Assembly (NCBI RefSeq): GCF_000250675.2
Contig: NC_018681.1
Span: 1,922,001-1,986,000, forward strand
DNA length: 64,000 bases
Reading direction: 5' to 3'
Source of the DNA: Nocardia brasiliensis ATCC 700358
Lineage (GTDB): Bacteria; Actinomycetota; Actinomycetes; Mycobacteriales; Mycobacteriaceae
Part shown: positions 36,185-43,319 of the stretch, piece by piece
How the letters are laid out: each line of letters starts with the position of its first letter
Numbering within the stretch: position 1 is the stretch's first letter
Program-made: the position numbers and the translations under genes
The notes under the pieces: generated by a model
The model's input: the letters and a program-made list of their open reading frames with translations, nothing else
The model's database searches: none
What the model was told of the DNA's origin: nothing

Positions 36185-36850
36185 ATGTCAGAACAACGTG
36201 TGTTGCACGTGTCCGATCCGGCGGAGCGGGAGAATCTCGCGACGTTCCTGACTCGGGCGGTGCGGCTGGACCCCGCGGCGGTGGTACGTATCCGCCGCCG
36301 CGGGGAGCAGTACGTTTCGGCCTGGGTGGCAACGGGTTTCGAGACGCTCGCGGTGCGCACCGTGGTCGCCGAACTCGGGGTCGACGATGTCACCGTCGAC
36401 GCCGAGCTGGTGTTGACCGGTTTGGGCTCCGGCCTGCCGATCGACCTCGGGTATTCGATGGATTCCGCCTGGCGCGGTGCGCTGCCGCCGCCGGACGGTT
36501 TCGCACACATCGATGACGTTCCCGCCCGCACCCTGGTCGAACTGGCCGAGCAAGGGGCGCAGTTGGCCAAGGAACACGGCAGCAGCCACGGCCCGCCCGC
36601 CTCGCTGCTCGACCAGACGGTGCTGACCGTTTCCGGGGCGGGCACCCAGGTGCAGGTTCCGATGCGGGTCGTCTTCGCGCTCACCGCAATGGATTTCATC
36701 CCGCATTCGGGTGACAAGGCGGACTCTCGGCGGATCATGCCCACCGAGATCGTCCGGGTCCGGGCCAGCCGCACCTGGCTGCGCATCGACGCCCGCTACG
36801 GTTCGGTCGCGCGTCGCCTCGGCGGCGGTATCTCCCTGTCCCCGAGCTGA
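36185..36850 (+). CDS. Conserved protein, Rv2474c-like
   Basis: 221 residues, starting at ATG 36185 (or GTG 36182) shortly after the thioesterase gene. It has no membrane segment or signal. Recognisable features are an N-terminal VLHVSDPAERENLATFLTRA, an Arg-rich strand RIRRRGEQYVSAW and a C-terminal GGGISLSPS. Position and length match M. tuberculosis Rv2474c, a conserved actinobacterial protein without known function. It probably belongs to the gdh operon. Confidence 0.75.
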   Translation: MSEQRVLHVSDPAERENLATFLTRAVRLDPAAVVRIRRRGEQYVSAWVATGFETLAVRTVVAELGVDDVTVDAELVLTGLGSGLPIDLGYSMDSAWRGALPPPDGFAHIDDVPARTLVELAEQGAQLAKEHGSSHGPPASLLDQTVLTVSGAGTQVQVPMRVVFALTAMDFIPHSGDKADSRRIMPTEIVRVRASRTWLRIDARYGSVARRLGGGISLSPS

Positions 36851-36970
36851 TCGCTGGGTGATCCTGCCACGCCTGGGTCTAGCCGTCCATGCGGCCTTGT
36901 GTGTTACGACATCAATCAGGGTCGGCTGCGGAGTGAGGCTCAGAAGTTGTCGCGCAACGGGTTTCGTCGA

Positions 36971-37288
36971 TCAGGCGATACCGAGGAAGCGCAGCAGCGC
37001 GGTGGTTCCGGCGGCCGCGAGGATGACCACCAGGATCGGCAGCTTGCGCCAGGCCAGCACGCCCGCGACGAGAACGCCTGCGGGTAAAGCGAATCCGAGG
37101 TGGCCGGTCCCTGCGGGGAGTGCTGTCACCGCCACCAACGCGGCGAGCAGCACCACCGCGCCGACCTCGAGGACGCGAACGGTCCGCGCGGGGAAGCGGA
37201 TACGCTCGCGCAGCGCCGGTCCGGCCCAGCGGAACGCGAAGGTGCCCGCGGCGAGGGCGAACATTCCGGCTACCAGCATCATTCGCAA
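36971..37288 (-). CDS. AzlD-family small subunit of branched-chain amino acid exporter
   Basis: 105 residues with three to four hydrophobic segments, matching AzlD (PF05437): MLVAGMFALAAGTFAFRWAGP at the start, then LAALVAVTALPA and the closing AAGTTALLRFLG. Together with AzlC it forms an inner-membrane exporter of the YgaZH/AzlCD type for branched-chain amino acids. It overlaps the end of azlC by ten bases, so expression is coupled. Confidence 0.85.
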   Translation of the reverse strand: MRMMLVAGMFALAAGTFAFRWAGPALRERIRFPARTVRVLEVGAVVLLAALVAVTALPAGTGHLGFALPAGVLVAGVLAWRKLPILVVILAAAGTTALLRFLGIA

Positions 37289-38058
37289 CTCGCCTCCGAA
37301 TTCGTGGGTGTGCGTTCGGGTACCGTGACGGGCTGCTCCGGCGCGGGCGTCTGGTCGTCTCGTCGCGGTATTGCTACCAGCACTCCCAAAAGTGCCACCA
37401 GCACCGGCATTCCGGCGGGCAGGAAGGGTGCGCTGATCAGGGCCAGAGCTACACCGACCAGCACGGCCCGCAACGTCGCCCGGTCCGCCAGCGACGGAAT
37501 GACCAGCGCGAGCAGTACCGCGGGAAACACCGCGTCGAGCCCGAGGATCGAGGTGTCGGGCACCACCGACCCGATCAGCGCGCCGATCGCGGCGCCGCTC
37601 GGCCAGGCGAGCAGCACGCCGAAACCGGTGGCCCAGTAAGCTGCTCGCTTACGCTCGGCATCGGTTTGGGCCAGGGCCATCGCCACGGATTCGTCGTTCA
37701 TCAGATGCACGCCGAACATGCGACGCCAACCGGTCCCGACCGCGTCGGGCACCGAGAGTCCGTAGGGCAGATGCCGGGCATTCACCACCAGTCCGGCGAG
37801 CACGGCCGCGATCGGGTTGCCGCCCGCCGCGACGATCCCGATGAACAGGAACTCGGCACCGCCCGCCAGCACCATGAAGCCGAGTGCGATGGGCAACCAG
37901 GCCGGCAGGCCACTGGTCACCGCGGTGGCACCGTACGAGACGCCGATCACCCAGACCGCGAGGCACACCGCCGCGATCCCCGTGCACGTGTCCCGGCCGA
38001 GTGTTCGCCATATCGAACGCATGTTGCTTATAGTGAACATGGTGGTCCGGTTCGTCAA
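37279..38058 (-). CDS. AzlC-family large subunit of branched-chain amino acid exporter
   Basis: 259 residues or about 247 if the start is ATG 38022, which lies right after a palindrome and is the more likely start. It matches AzlC (PF03591): GIAAVCLAVWVIGVSYGA, the conserved AGGAEFLFIGIV and LVVNARHLPYGLS with its Asn-Ala-Arg-His, and MNDESVAMA. Seven to eight membrane segments follow. It works with AzlD. The divergent XRE-cupin gene is its probable regulator. Confidence 0.85.
   Translation of the reverse strand: MTNRTTMFTISNMRSIWRTLGRDTCTGIAAVCLAVWVIGVSYGATAVTSGLPAWLPIALGFMVLAGGAEFLFIGIVAAGGNPIAAVLAGLVVNARHLPYGLSVPDAVGTGWRRMFGVHLMNDESVAMALAQTDAERKRAAYWATGFGVLLAWPSGAAIGALIGSVVPDTSILGLDAVFPAVLLALVIPSLADRATLRAVLVGVALALISAPFLPAGMPVLVALLGVLVAIPRRDDQTPAPEQPVTVPERTPTNSEASCE
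38020..38041. promoter_or_regulatory. Palindromic operator between azlC and XRE-cupin genes
   Basis: CATGTT (38020-38025) and AACATG (38036-38041) are perfect inverted arms ten bases apart, overlapping the likely azlC start codon. The interior GCTTATAGTG is AT-rich and could hold a -10 element. Confidence 0.45.
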
Positions 38059-38102
38059 TATGGTTTTCTGTTGAGCGGTCTGCTACGTGACGGGAGCTGG
38101 GG

Positions 38103-38672
38103 ATGGCGCACGACGAACCGACGGTGACGACACCGCAGGCGATGATCGCGATCGCGTTGCGGCGCGAACGCGCCAGGGCCGGGTTGTCCCTCACCGAGGT
38201 CGCGGGCCGCGCCGGGATCGCGAAGTCCACACTGTCGCAATTGGAATCGGGCACCGGGAACCCGAGCATCGAGACCCTCTGGGCACTGTGCGTCGCGCTG
38301 GACATGCCGTTCTCGCGCCTGCTCGATCCGCCGCGGCCGCGCGTCCAGGTGATCCGGGCGGGGGAGGGTCCGATGTTGGCTGCCGAACGCTCCGACTACC
38401 GCGCCACGCTGCTGGCGGCCAGCCCGCCGGGTTCGCGCCGCGACCTGTTCCGGGTGACCGCCGAGCCGGGTCACGCGCGCAGCTCCGACCCGCATATGCC
38501 GGGCGTGGTCGAGCACGTCCTGCTCGCGGCGGGTCGCGCCTTGGTCGGCCTGACCGGCGAGCCGGTCGAACTGCACCCCGGCGACTACACCTCGTATCCG
38601 GGCGATCTCCCGCACGTCTTCGAGGCGCTCGAGCCCGGGACCTGGGCCGTGCTGGTGAACGAATACCCGTGA
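38103..38672 (+). CDS. XRE-family regulator with C-terminal cupin sensor
   Basis: 189 residues. Residues 15-75 are an XRE helix-turn-helix: RRERARAGLSLTEVAGRAGI, then KSTLSQLESGTGNPSIETLW, the canonical pattern. Residues 110-189 form a small cupin (GEPVELHPGDYTSYPGDLPH) that binds a ligand. Such proteins typically repress a divergent transporter until the substrate accumulates; the neighbour here is the AzlCD exporter, so a branched-chain amino acid is a plausible signal. Confidence 0.88.
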   Translation: MAHDEPTVTTPQAMIAIALRRERARAGLSLTEVAGRAGIAKSTLSQLESGTGNPSIETLWALCVALDMPFSRLLDPPRPRVQVIRAGEGPMLAAERSDYRATLLAASPPGSRRDLFRVTAEPGHARSSDPHMPGVVEHVLLAAGRALVGLTGEPVELHPGDYTSYPGDLPHVFEALEPGTWAVLVNEYP

Positions 38673-38703
38673 GCCACTATCGGGTTCGCCGATTACGGGG
38701 CGG

Positions 38704-39408
38704 TCAGGCCGCGCCCTCGCCGAGGTACTGCAACCAGACCGGGTCGAGATCGGCCGTCGTGGACAGCAACCGCCAGTGCGGACCCTTCGGCGAGACGAGC
38801 GGCGAACGCAACGTCCACCCCAGCTCGCTCAGCAGCTTGTCGGCCTTACGGTGATTGCACGGCGCGCAGCTGGCGACGCAATTCTCCCAGGAGTGTTCGC
38901 CGCCCCGGCTGCGCGGAATCACGTGGTCGATGGTTTCGGCCTTGCTCCCGCAGTAGCCGCAGCGATAGCGGTCGCGATGCATGAGGGCGGCGCGGGTCAT
39001 CGGGACGCGGGCCCGATACGGCACGTGGACATAACTACGCAGGCGGATCACCGAGGGAATGGTCACGGCGGATTCGGCGGAATGGACTACCGGGCCTTCG
39101 GCGTCATGATGGACGGTGTCGGCTTTGTCGCAGATGAGCAGGACGATCGCGCGGCGCGCGGACAGAGCGGTGAGCGGCTCGTAGGTGGCGTTCAGCAGCA
39201 GCACCCGGCGCTTCAACCAGCTCGGAGTCTCACTGGGCGGCGGTGCGTAGCGGTGCGCATGATCGGAATGACCGTGATGCGCGCCCGGATAATGATCGGA
39301 CAAGATATGCAGCGGAGTAGCCCCCGACCCACGATTGTGGACGTCGGCGGGCTGGAGTTGTCGGTGTGTCCGCGCCTCATGTGACCTGGCGCTGTGCCGC
39401 TGCTTCAT
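38704..39408 (-). CDS. HNH endonuclease, Rv2469c-like
   Basis: 234 residues. The central part carries an HNH motif with two zinc-type CxxC pairs: CGYCG, then IDHVIPRSRGGEHSWENCVASCAPCNHRKA. The N-terminal 55 residues are His-rich and poorly conserved. The ATG has GAGGTC upstream. It corresponds to M. tuberculosis Rv2469c, a conserved housekeeping-type HNH protein with unknown substrate; there is no sign of a restriction or homing system around it. Confidence 0.85.
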   Translation of the reverse strand: MKQRHSARSHEARTHRQLQPADVHNRGSGATPLHILSDHYPGAHHGHSDHAHRYAPPPSETPSWLKRRVLLLNATYEPLTALSARRAIVLLICDKADTVHHDAEGPVVHSAESAVTIPSVIRLRSYVHVPYRARVPMTRAALMHRDRYRCGYCGSKAETIDHVIPRSRGGEHSWENCVASCAPCNHRKADKLLSELGWTLRSPLVSPKGPHWRLLSTTADLDPVWLQYLGEGAA

Positions 39409-39745
39409 CTGGACCTCAATTTCATGATTGGCAGGATCATGCTGTTAGCTCGGCAGAGATTGCCACTCAGTTGACCATGGAACGACGGCCATTGCACGGT
39501 GATTTTCAACAATGTCCGGTTAACTGTGGCTGAAGAGCCACCGTGCCGCGATTTTCCACCGCCGGAAACGGCCATGTGGGCGGGCTTTGGGGGCAGGTGG
39601 GGAACGATCGGGCCGCACTTGCCGGGGGCGGTGCTCAGCTGAGGAACTATCGGCTTCCGCTACGGGAGGGGAGTGGGGGCAAGGTGACGGTGGGCTCAGG
39701 AGGCCGCACAATGGTTGTGGCGCATCCAGCGAATCGAGAGGGTCT
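39409..39745. other. Divergent intergenic region, no gene seen
   Basis: Lies between the HNH gene and glbO and should carry both promoters. The first part is relatively AT-rich (39420-39540); no clear palindrome or RNA gene was found. Confidence 0.5.
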
Positions 39746-40174
39746 ATGACTTCGGGCGAGCAGGCAGCAGCGGCAACGGCGGGCGAGCCGACGACGTCGT
39801 TCTACGAGGCGGTCGGCGGGGCGGAAACGTTCCGGCGGATCGTCGCCTCGTTCTACCGTGAGGTGGCGGCCGACGAGGTGCTCCGCCCGCTCTACCCCGA
39901 GCAGGACCTGGGTCCCGCCGAACGCAGGCTGCGGATGTTCCTCGAGCAGTATTGGGGCGGACCGCGCACCTACTCCGACGAGCGGGGGCATCCGCGGCTG
40001 CGGATGCGGCACAACCCGTTCGTGATCGGGCCGATCGAGCGCGACGCGTGGCTGCGGTGCATGCGAATCGCCGTCGCCGAGATCGAACCAGAGCTGCTCG
40101 ACGACGAGCATCGCAAGGCCCTACTCGATTACCTGGAGATGGCGGCGAATTCGCTGATGAACGCACCCTGGTGA
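39746..40174 (+). CDS. glbO: Group II truncated haemoglobin GlbO
   Basis: 142 residues from ATG 39746 (GAGAGGG upstream). It is very close to mycobacterial GlbO over its whole length. Key residues are Tyr37 (B10), Tyr50 (CD1), His89 (proximal F8, in RMRHNPF) and Trp102 (G8, in RDAWLRC), the pattern of group II truncated globins that bind oxygen tightly. In mycobacteria the protein is thought to aid oxygen transfer to the respiratory chain and to detoxify reactive species. It is followed by the alpha-glucosidase gene as in Rv2470-Rv2471. Confidence 0.95.
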   Translation: MTSGEQAAAATAGEPTTSFYEAVGGAETFRRIVASFYREVAADEVLRPLYPEQDLGPAERRLRMFLEQYWGGPRTYSDERGHPRLRMRHNPFVIGPIERDAWLRCMRIAVAEIEPELLDDEHRKALLDYLEMAANSLMNAPW

Positions 40175-40319
40175 GGTCGTTTCGCGTGCACACCCCTGCG
40201 GCCCGAGGTAGTTCCCGTCCTGGCCGCAGTGTTCGCGCGCTCGCTGGCAATTTGCCCGAAGTCGAGATTGCTGCTCCGCCTAAGGGTTTTTACCGTAGAT
40301 CTTTGGCACTATTGGCTGT

Positions 40320-41921
40320 GTGACTGATACACCAGCCGGGCCGGCGACGGTGGATCGCACCACCCAACCATGGTGGCGGTCGGCCGTGTTCTACCAGGTA
40401 TATCCCCGTTCCTTCGCGGATTCCGACGGCGACGGCGTCGGTGATCTCGGCGGGATCCGGGACAAACTCGGCTATCTGGAACTGCTCGGCGTCGACGCGC
40501 TGTGGGTGTGCCCGGTGATGCGGTCACCGATGGCCGACGGCGGCTACGACGTCGCCGATCCGCGCGATATCGATCCGATGTTCGGCGGCTTGGCCGCGAT
40601 GGACGAGCTGATCGCCGAGGCGCACTATCGCCAGATCAAGATCACGATGGACCTGGTGCCGAACCACACCAGCAGCGAACATCCGTGGTTCCACGCCGCG
40701 CTCGAGGCGGGGCCGGGCAGCCCCGAGCGGGCTCGCTACATCTTCCGCGACGGTCGCGGGCCGAATGGTGACGAGCCGCCGAACAACTGGCCGAGCATCT
40801 TCGGCGGCCCGGCCTGGACCAGGGTTCGCGAGTCCGACGGCCGGCCCGGTCAGTGGTATCTGCACATCTTCGCGTCCGAGCAACCCGACCTGAACTGGGA
40901 AAACCCGGAGGTGGCCGCCGATTTCGAGAAGACGCTGCGCTTCTGGCTGGACCGCGGCGTCGATGGCTTCCGGCTCGACGTCGCGCACGGGATGGCCAAG
41001 CCGGAGGGCCTGCCGGATATGGCGAAGGTCACCTCCGCGCTGCTCGTCAACGATGACGACGATCTGCGTTTCAACAATCCGGCGGTGCACGAGATCCACC
41101 GCCGCATCCGCAAGGTGCTCGACGAATACCCCGAAGCGGTGTCCATCGGCGAGGTGTGGGTCAACGACAACGTCCGGTTCGGGGAATACGTCCGCGCCGA
41201 CGAATTGCATCTGGCGTTCAACTTCCGGCTGGCCGAGACCACGTTCGAGGCCGACAGCGTGCGCGACGCGATCGACAACTCCCTCGCCGCGGTCGCTCCG
41301 GTGGCGGCCGTGCCCACCTGGACGCTGTCCAACCACGACATCAAGCGTGAAGTCACCCGGTACGGCGGCGGTGCCGCAGGCGTGGCGCGGGCCCGCGCGA
41401 TGATCATGCTCGAACTCGCGCTGCCGGGCGCTGTATTCATCTACAACGGTGCGGAACTCGGCCTGCCGAACGTGGACGACCTGCCGGACGAGGTGCTCCA
41501 GGATCCGGCGTGGGAGCGGTCCGGGCACACCGAACGTGGTCGCGACGGTTGCCGGGTGCCGATTCCATGGGAGGGCAACACGCCGCCGTTCGGATTCACC
41601 ACCGGCACACCGTGGTTGCCGATGCCGGCCGGCTGGGCGAATCAGACGGTCGAGGCACAGCTGGAAGAACTCGGTTCCACCCTGTCGCTGTATCGGATGG
41701 CCATCGACCTGCGCAGCATGCGGCCGGAGTTCGCGGGGGACCGGATCGAGTGGTACGGCAGCCCGCCCGGCTGTCTCGCCTTCCGCCGCCCGGGTGGACT
41801 GGTCTGTGTGCTGAACGCCTCGAACACGCCGACCCAATTGCCGCCCGGCGACGTGTTGCTCGCCAGCATCCCGCTCGACGGCGGTCACCTTCCGCCGAAC
41901 GCCGCGGCCTGGCTGGTCTAG
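40320..41921 (+). CDS. aglA: Alpha-glucosidase, glycoside hydrolase family 13
   Basis: 533 residues from GTG 40320; a CACTAT box seven bases upstream could give a leaderless transcript. GH13 motifs in order: YPRSFADSDGDGVGDL, DLVPNHTSS, GFRLDVAHGM with the nucleophile Asp near 220, GEVWVND with the acid/base Glu near 278 and LSNHD with the third acid near 340. The pattern fits alpha-1,4-glucosidases such as M. tuberculosis Rv2471. No signal peptide, so it acts in the cytoplasm on maltose-type sugars or glycogen pieces. Its stop overlaps the convergent MarR stop. Confidence 0.9.
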   Translation: MTDTPAGPATVDRTTQPWWRSAVFYQVYPRSFADSDGDGVGDLGGIRDKLGYLELLGVDALWVCPVMRSPMADGGYDVADPRDIDPMFGGLAAMDELIAEAHYRQIKITMDLVPNHTSSEHPWFHAALEAGPGSPERARYIFRDGRGPNGDEPPNNWPSIFGGPAWTRVRESDGRPGQWYLHIFASEQPDLNWENPEVAADFEKTLRFWLDRGVDGFRLDVAHGMAKPEGLPDMAKVTSALLVNDDDDLRFNNPAVHEIHRRIRKVLDEYPEAVSIGEVWVNDNVRFGEYVRADELHLAFNFRLAETTFEADSVRDAIDNSLAAVAPVAAVPTWTLSNHDIKREVTRYGGGAAGVARARAMIMLELALPGAVFIYNGAELGLPNVDDLPDEVLQDPAWERSGHTERGRDGCRVPIPWEGNTPPFGFTTGTPWLPMPAGWANQTVEAQLEELGSTLSLYRMAIDLRSMRPEFAGDRIEWYGSPPGCLAFRRPGGLVCVLNASNTPTQLPPGDVLLASIPLDGGHLPPNAAAWLV

Positions 41922-42373
41922 CGACTCGTCGCGTCGCCCTCGCGCAGGGACTGGATCATGCTCTGCAAGATCCGGAACGCGCCTGACTGCTCGGTTTCGC
42001 TCAGGCCGGCCAGCATTCTGAGTTCGACGGAACGGACCGCTGCGGACGCCTGCTCGAGGCTTCGCCGCCCGCGGGGCGTGAGCCGCGTGGGCAGCACCTT
42101 GCCGACGGGCGCCGCCGCGGGCCTGGTGACGTAGCCGTCGCGTTCCAGGGCTTGGAGCAGCACGTTCATTGTCTGCCGTGTGACGAACGCGCCCCGTGCG
42201 AGTTCGGAGTTCGACAGGCCCGGCCGTTGCGCCAGCAGCTCGAGGCAGGAGTAGTGCGTCACGCTCATCCCGAGTGGCCGCAGCACCTCGTCCATAGCCG
42301 TGCGGAGCGCACTCGATGCCTCTTTCAGCAGGTAGCCCAGTGACGTCTGCAGGTCGACTCCGTCTTGACTCAT
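41918..42373 (-). CDS. MarR-family transcriptional regulator
   Basis: 151 residues from ATG 42373. The winged helix is clear: LSNSELARGAFVTRQTMNVL, then ALERDGYVTRPAAAP for the wing. One of the two palindromic operators covers its own start codon, so it very likely represses itself together with the divergent VOC gene at 42437. The ligand is unknown; VOC proteins often deal with toxic electrophiles or antibiotics. Confidence 0.88.
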   Translation of the reverse strand: MSQDGVDLQTSLGYLLKEASSALRTAMDEVLRPLGMSVTHYSCLELLAQRPGLSNSELARGAFVTRQTMNVLLQALERDGYVTRPAAAPVGKVLPTRLTPRGRRSLEQASAAVRSVELRMLAGLSETEQSGAFRILQSMIQSLREGDATSR

Positions 42374-42416
42374 GTCAGTATTCTGACATAGGTTGAGCCG
42401 TGTCAGAAGACTGACA
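42372..42416. promoter_or_regulatory. Two perfect MarR-type operators
   Basis: TGTCAG-tatt-CTGACA (42373-42388) and TGTCAG-aaga-CTGACA (42401-42416) have identical 6-bp arms and differ only in the four central bases; their centres are 28 bp apart. The first overlaps the MarR start codon and the second ends 20 bp before the VOC gene. Confidence 0.8.
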
Positions 42417-42436
42417 TGAAACGAAGGAGTATCACC

Positions 42437-42805
42437 ATGCCCGTCACCGGCCCCGACTTCATTTCGCTCCAAGCGCGCGACCTCGCGGCGTCGCAGGCGT
42501 TTTACGAGCAGTACCTCGGTCTCGTCCGCGCGCAGGCCGGACCGCCGCACGCGGTCGTCTTCGAGACGAAGCCGATCGCGTTCGCGCTCCGCGAGATCGT
42601 TCCCGGCACCGATCTCACCTCGGTGGCGCAGCCCGGCATCGGTGCCGCGATCTGGTTGCACGCCACGGATGTCCAAGCGATCCATGATGCGCTCGTCGCC
42701 GACGGGCACCCGATCGTCGCCGCACCGATCGACGGGCCCTTCGGCCGGACCTTCACCTTCGCCGATCCCGACGGCTATCAGGTCACCCTGCACGACCGTG
42801 CTTGA
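42437..42805 (+). CDS. VOC-family protein controlled by MarR
   Basis: 122 residues from ATG 42437, which has GAAGGAG; an ATG at 42416 lies at the operator edge. A single VOC domain: FISLQARDLAASQAFYEQYL at the start and FTFADPDGYQVTLHD at the end. His and Glu positions that could bind metal are present (PHAVVFE). Divergent from the MarR gene and probably its main target. Confidence 0.83.
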   Translation: MPVTGPDFISLQARDLAASQAFYEQYLGLVRAQAGPPHAVVFETKPIAFALREIVPGTDLTSVAQPGIGAAIWLHATDVQAIHDALVADGHPIVAAPIDGPFGRTFTFADPDGYQVTLHDRA

Positions 42806-43217
42806 TGTCGGATCGCGACCGAATATGCACAGCTGAGCGGGAATGCAAATGCAATTGCAAAATCACTGGGTAACAATGGATTTGTTGGAATTCCGAACGC
42901 GTCCAACTGCGGTCCAATGAACTCTCTCGGTGGTGCGTGATAGTAGGTGAACATGCAGGTAGGGCCGTCGGTTGGACCGAGTTGTACATGAATTGTGTTC
43001 GGCGGGGGCATCTTCGGGTCAATAGGGCTGGATACGGTCGGTGGAACCGTGAAAGAATTGGCGCTGCCTTCGACTGACGTATTCGTGAACCACAGCGTGG
43101 AGTCCGTGACGCAGGAAGATCGCTTCGCTCGACCGGTGCATCGTGGCCCGCCGCGTACCGCGGTCGGCCGCGATCCCGCCGCCCGCAGAACTCCTTGCCG
43201 GGACTTGAGGAGTGCTC
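42806..43217. other. Intergenic region before the HTH-kinase gene
   Basis: AT-rich from about 42830 to 43000, with TGCAAATGCAATTGCAAAAT at 42843. An open frame runs through its second half in the kinase frame, but its predicted protein has an implausible composition and no ribosome site at ATG/GTG positions, so I treat it as untranslated leader. Confidence 0.45.
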
Positions 43218-43319
43218 GTGACCATCGACGGTCTGCTATCCACGAACGTCCGCGCGACGGCCGGACGGCGGTGCGCCGCATCGCCCCAAGCCCTGAACTC
43301 CAGGCATCGCGACCGGTGA
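43218..43319 (+). CDS. Possible 33-residue leader peptide coupled to HTH-kinase gene
   Basis: GTG 43218 has a good site (GAGGAGTGCTC). The frame TIDGLLSTNVRATAGRRCAA and onward ends at TGA 43317-43319, which overlaps the GTG start of the kinase gene as GTGA. The kinase start has no ribosome site of its own, so translation through this small ORF would explain its expression. Whether the peptide itself matters is unknown. Confidence 0.45.
   Translation: MTIDGLLSTNVRATAGRRCAASPQALNSRHRDR

Noticed and set aside
36899..38127. Plus-strand frames through the AzlCD genes
   Set aside because: They are antisense to two well-defined exporter genes.
38704..39408. HNH protein as part of a restriction or homing system
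   Set aside because: It has the conserved position of the housekeeping-type Rv2469c gene and no methylase or intron is near.
42995..43315. Upstream extension of the HTH-kinase to 42995
   Set aside because: The added 107 residues look non-coding, no ribosome site precedes them, and a better supported leader ORF lies in another frame.
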